Under the pieces are notes generated by a model. That model was not told where the DNA came from. It searched no databases and was given only the letters and a program-made list of their open reading frames with translations. 64,000 nt of DNA from Candidatus Nanosynbacter sp. HMT-352 (GTDB lineage: Bacteria; Patescibacteriota; Saccharimonadia; Saccharimonadales; Saccharimonadaceae): contig NZ_CP089288.1 in NCBI RefSeq assembly GCF_022819345.1, positions 654,284 to 718,283 on the forward strand. Direction: 5' to 3'. Within the stretch, counting starts at the first letter, position 1; each line of letters begins with the position of its first letter. Of the stretch, positions 61,821 to 64,000 are shown one piece after another. Position numbers and translations under genes: made by a program.

Positions 61821-62282
61821 CTATTTACCTTGCACAGCTAAGATTTGCGCCTGAATTTCATCCAATTGAGCATCATCCATTTTTGGACCGTCGGCCGTGG
61901 TTAACCAACCAGGATATTTCTCATAAAACGCTTGTTCGTGTGACACTGGCGAACCAATTCCCTTTGCCAAATCACCATGAAGCGGCATCAATTTGGCATG
62001 CACGTGTGCCACACCCGTGCCTTCAAAAATCAGTGCCACTCGTGGGGTATCAAACGCTTTTTCCAAAATACCAGCAACTTTTTTCACCGCCAGCATCATT
62101 TCAGAATATAGATTGTCATCCAAAGAAAATACGTAATCGCCCGGATTCTGCTTCGGAATCACCACAGTAAAACCTGGTGTATTAGGAAACGACGTTAAAA
62201 ATGCTAGGAACTTCTCATCTTCCCAAATCTTCCAAGATTTCATTTTTCCAGATACGATGTCGTCAAAAATTGTGCGATTCAT
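61821..62282 (-). CDS. HIT-family protein, complete copy
   Basis: 153 residues from the ATG at 62282, which has AAGGAG seven bases upstream (the frame extends six codons beyond). The histidine triad reads HVHAKL near 95-100: two histidines are kept, but the third is Lys. FTVVIPKQNPGDYVFSLDD matches the fold. It would bind or hydrolyse a nucleotide conjugate, possibly with altered activity. It follows rclA by ten bases. Its first 222 bases plus leader are repeated perfectly at 63770-64000. Confidence 0.85.
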   Translation of the reverse strand: MNRTIFDDIVSGKMKSWKIWEDEKFLAFLTSFPNTPGFTVVIPKQNPGDYVFSLDDNLYSEMMLAVKKVAGILEKAFDTPRVALIFEGTGVAHVHAKLMPLHGDLAKGIGSPVSHEQAFYEKYPGWLTTADGPKMDDAQLDEIQAQILAVQGK

Positions 62283-62291
62283 AATTACTCC
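62061..62291. repeat. Direct repeat copy 1 (231 bp, inside HIT gene)
   Basis: Identical base for base to 63770-64000 as far as the window goes (offset 1709). It covers the Shine-Dalgarno, start and first 74 codons of the HIT gene. Confidence 0.95.
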
Positions 62292-62292
62292 T

Positions 62293-63615
62293 TTATGCAA
62301 ATAAATCGTTTAATGCCTCACTCACCGTTGGATGAGTGAATATTTGGTCACGCAGCACAGTATATGGCAGGCCATTATCCATTACAGTTTTGATAATATT
62401 AATGACTTCTGGTGAGTTACGACACAATAAACTAGCACCCAAAATCTGTTCAGTGTTTGCATCAATTACCGCACGCAGCAATCCTGTTGTAGCATTATCA
62501 ACATGCAGGCGTGGAATCGCCATAGCAGGCAGCTCTTTTACGATAATTTCGCGCCCCGTCGCACGCGCCTCAGCCTCTGTCATACCCACCCGACCTAGCG
62601 GCGTTTGCATAAAGACCGCGTACGGCAAGGTTTTTTGTTTGGCGCGAGTGTACAGACCGTCACCCAGCAACTGGCTTCTCACAATCCGAAAATCGTCCAG
62701 CGACGCATAGGTAAATTGTGGCCCGCCCGTTACATCGCCCATTGCCCAAATATGCGACCGACTAGTGCGAAGTGTTTCATCAACCACAATTGCCCCGCGC
62801 TCATCCGTCGCTACACCGGCAGCTGGTAAATTCAAGCTCATCGTTGCCGGGCGACGGCCCGTAGCCATCAAAACCGCATCATAACCAGCGTAATCATCAT
62901 GATTTACTGTGCGAATCGTCGCAGTATACTCACCCTCAATCGCTGTCACATCCACACTAAACACAATCTCAATACCCTGTGCCTGCAATGCTTCAGTAGC
63001 AGCCCGAGCAATTGCTGGATCTTCACGTGCAAGCAGAGCATCGCCCCTCTCAAATACTGTTACTTTTGTACCAAGTTTGGCATAAGTTGAGGCAAATTCT
63101 AACCCAATATAACCGCCACCAATGATAGCTAGCTGTTTTGGCTGCGTCATTCTATCCAGCAATTCAGTACTGGTATACACAAACGGCTTATCAACACCTG
63201 GAATATCTGGGATGATTGATTCCGCACCGGTGTTAATAAAAATCTGCGGTGCACTAACTACTAGCTCGTCGCTACCCGCCACAACCTTCACAGTACGATC
63301 ATCTACGAACGATGCCTCACCCTCAATGACGCTCACTGTTTCACGATCCGCAAGCATATGATAGTTCTTCTCATTCAACCGCGCTACCACTGTTGTCTTA
63401 TGTGCCATCGCCTCATCAAAACTTTGATGATGTTCGGCTGCATTGACTAGCACCTTAGTAGGAATACAAGCAATATTAATACAGGTGCCGCCATACATCT
63501 TTGGCGACCGCTCCACTAGCGCTACCTTTTTTTCCGCATTTGCCAGCGCTACCGCCAATGTTTTGCCAGCTTTGCCAAAACCAATGATGAGTACGTCAAA
63601 TTGTTGTGTATCCAT
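62293..63615 (-). CDS. rclA: RclA-type flavoprotein disulfide reductase (hypochlorous/hypothiocyanous acid defence)
   Basis: 440 residues from the ATG at 63615, preceded by AGGAGGAGG; the in-frame extension upstream is not family-like. FAD-binding IIGFGKAGKTLAVALA at 10-25, redox pair Cys45/Cys50 in GGTCINIACIPTK, NADPH-binding IIGGGYIGLEFAS, WAMGDVTGGPQFTY and the C-terminal HPTVSEAL His-Glu dyad. The start FGKAGKT and overall sequence match E. coli RclA, described as a Cu-linked and HOSCN reductase, better than mercuric reductase or lipoamide dehydrogenase. Base composition is richer in GC than its neighbours and it sits between HIT copies, indicating acquisition. Confidence 0.93.
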   Translation of the reverse strand: MDTQQFDVLIIGFGKAGKTLAVALANAEKKVALVERSPKMYGGTCINIACIPTKVLVNAAEHHQSFDEAMAHKTTVVARLNEKNYHMLADRETVSVIEGEASFVDDRTVKVVAGSDELVVSAPQIFINTGAESIIPDIPGVDKPFVYTSTELLDRMTQPKQLAIIGGGYIGLEFASTYAKLGTKVTVFERGDALLAREDPAIARAATEALQAQGIEIVFSVDVTAIEGEYTATIRTVNHDDYAGYDAVLMATGRRPATMSLNLPAAGVATDERGAIVVDETLRTSRSHIWAMGDVTGGPQFTYASLDDFRIVRSQLLGDGLYTRAKQKTLPYAVFMQTPLGRVGMTEAEARATGREIIVKELPAMAIPRLHVDNATTGLLRAVIDANTEQILGASLLCRNSPEVINIIKTVMDNGLPYTVLRDQIFTHPTVSEALNDLFA

Positions 63616-63616
63616 T

Positions 63617-63991
63617 TTACCTCCTCCTATCTTTTTTAGCGATCTCTCTCGCTGCAACAAATTCTCTATCGGCACACAGAACTGCCTCTTTTATTACAAG
63701 TTTTTGAGCTACTACTATTATCGTGTGTAATAGCTCCTTAAAACTGTTCCAAAAAGTCCAACTTACCGCTTCCAAAATACCAGCAACTTTTTTCACCGCC
63801 AGCATCATTTCAGAATATAGATTGTCATCCAAAGAAAATACGTAATCGCCCGGATTCTGCTTCGGAATCACCACAGTAAAACCTGGTGTATTAGGAAACG
63901 ACGTTAAAAATGCTAGGAACTTCTCATCTTCCCAAATCTTCCAAGATTTCATTTTTCCAGATACGATGTCGTCAAAAATTGTGCGATTCAT
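63617..63991 (-). pseudogene. Truncated HIT gene (5' copy)
   Basis: The first 74 codons equal those of the complete HIT gene; after codon 74 the frame runs into unrelated sequence (EAVSWTFWNSFKELL...) for 50 residues, so the histidine triad is missing. It has the same AAGGAG-type leader as far as visible (window ends at 64000). The unrelated 154 bases (63616-63769) join it to the rclA ribosome site. The chimera could still be transcribed and drive rclA. Confidence 0.9.
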
Positions 63992-64000
63992 AATTACTCC
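63770..64000. repeat. Direct repeat copy 2 (231 bp, runs to window edge)
   Basis: Perfect copy of 62061-62291. The true length is unknown because the window ends inside it. Confidence 0.95.

Noticed and set aside
62293-63615. Mercuric reductase or dihydrolipoamide dehydrogenase
   Set aside because: No heavy-metal N-terminal domain, no C-terminal Cys pair, and the FGKAGKT start, CINIAC pair and MTEAEAR region fit RclA.
1-64000. UGA recoding as in Gracilibacteria/SR1
   Set aside because: Several genes (dnaE, malic enzyme, the 25979 gene) end at TGA with neighbours or terminators directly after; no in-frame TGA interrupts a conserved gene.
1-64000. CRISPR array, tRNA, rRNA or transposase
   Set aside because: No regularly spaced repeats, no cloverleaf with a T-arm consensus in intergenic sequence, and no transposase-like frame were found by eye. 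A tRNAscan/Infernal run would be decisive.

Overview
The window looks like a chromosome segment of a Saccharibacteria (TM7, Patescibacteria/CPR) epibiont. This is inferred from gene content and style: small tightly packed operons, a split transketolase, a short Rel protein, a RNase HII-YraN fusion, Patescibacteria-type small membrane proteins (DUF5665), and very frequent leaderless gene starts. TGA is used as an ordinary stop, which argues against Gracilibacteria or SR1, where UGA is recoded. An oral relative is plausible because of the rclA gene at the right end. No rRNA, tRNA, CRISPR array or transposase was seen.

Layout. 1-4.5 kb (minus): tyrS, a HAD phosphatase, recG and a cut-off metal-hydrolase-like gene. 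4.6-7.3 kb (plus): a class A penicillin-binding protein. 7.3-14.6 kb (minus): PIN-TRAM protein, radA, a membrane HExxH protein, clpC, nusA and a GNAT acetyltransferase. 14.6-17.8 kb: a secreted HNH nuclease and aminopeptidase pepN, divergent from one shared -10 element. 18-26 kb: rnhB-yraN, a VanZ-like gene, rplS, malic enzyme, a large unknown gene, pilB and a SpoU methylase. 26-31.6 kb: dnaE, small membrane proteins and galU. 31.6-38 kb: gatCAB with an embedded HEPN-like membrane gene, then uvrB. 38-46.8 kb: LOG family protein, PfkB kinase, aldolase, the pentose-phosphate set rpiB-rpe-tkt(N)-tkt(C), and gap. 46.8-53.1 kb: rel, ppa, trxB, FKBP isomerase and pheT. 53.1-58.8 kb: an AT-rich accessory island with two unusual nucleotidyltransferase-like genes, two GT2 glycosyltransferases and two Nudix genes. 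It is bounded by decayed copies of the pheT/M16-gene junction. 58.8-64 kb: M16-like protein, ASCH, CYTH, lipase-like hydrolase, HIT protein and rclA, the last lying between a complete and a truncated copy of the HIT gene (231 bp perfect direct repeat).

Two expression styles stand out. Many housekeeping genes start exactly six bases after a TATAAT-like box (TATAAT-N6-ATG/GTG), so their mRNAs should be leaderless. In contrast, four isolated plus-strand orphan genes (18087-18527, 25979-26272, 41915-42100, 45292-45633) each have a full-consensus promoter (TTGAC[AT], exactly 17 bp, TGn plus -10). They also have a structured 5' leader, a good Shine-Dalgarno site, coding sequence rich in perfect hairpins and a terminator hairpin of their own. 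They encode an acidic soluble protein, two small membrane proteins and a lipoprotein. They look like dedicated, very strongly transcribed single-gene units and are the best candidates here for undescribed biology. The 54.2-58.4 kb island pathway comes next.

Central metabolism in view is sugar-phosphate interconversion (pentose phosphate, aldolase, GAPDH, malic enzyme). There is translation (tyrS, pheT, gatCAB, rplS), repair (recG, radA, uvrB), protein quality control (clpC), type IV pilus assembly ATPase (pilB) and cell-wall synthesis. Membrane and secreted enzymes (HNH nuclease, lipase-like hydrolase) fit a scavenging, host-attached lifestyle; that last point is inference.
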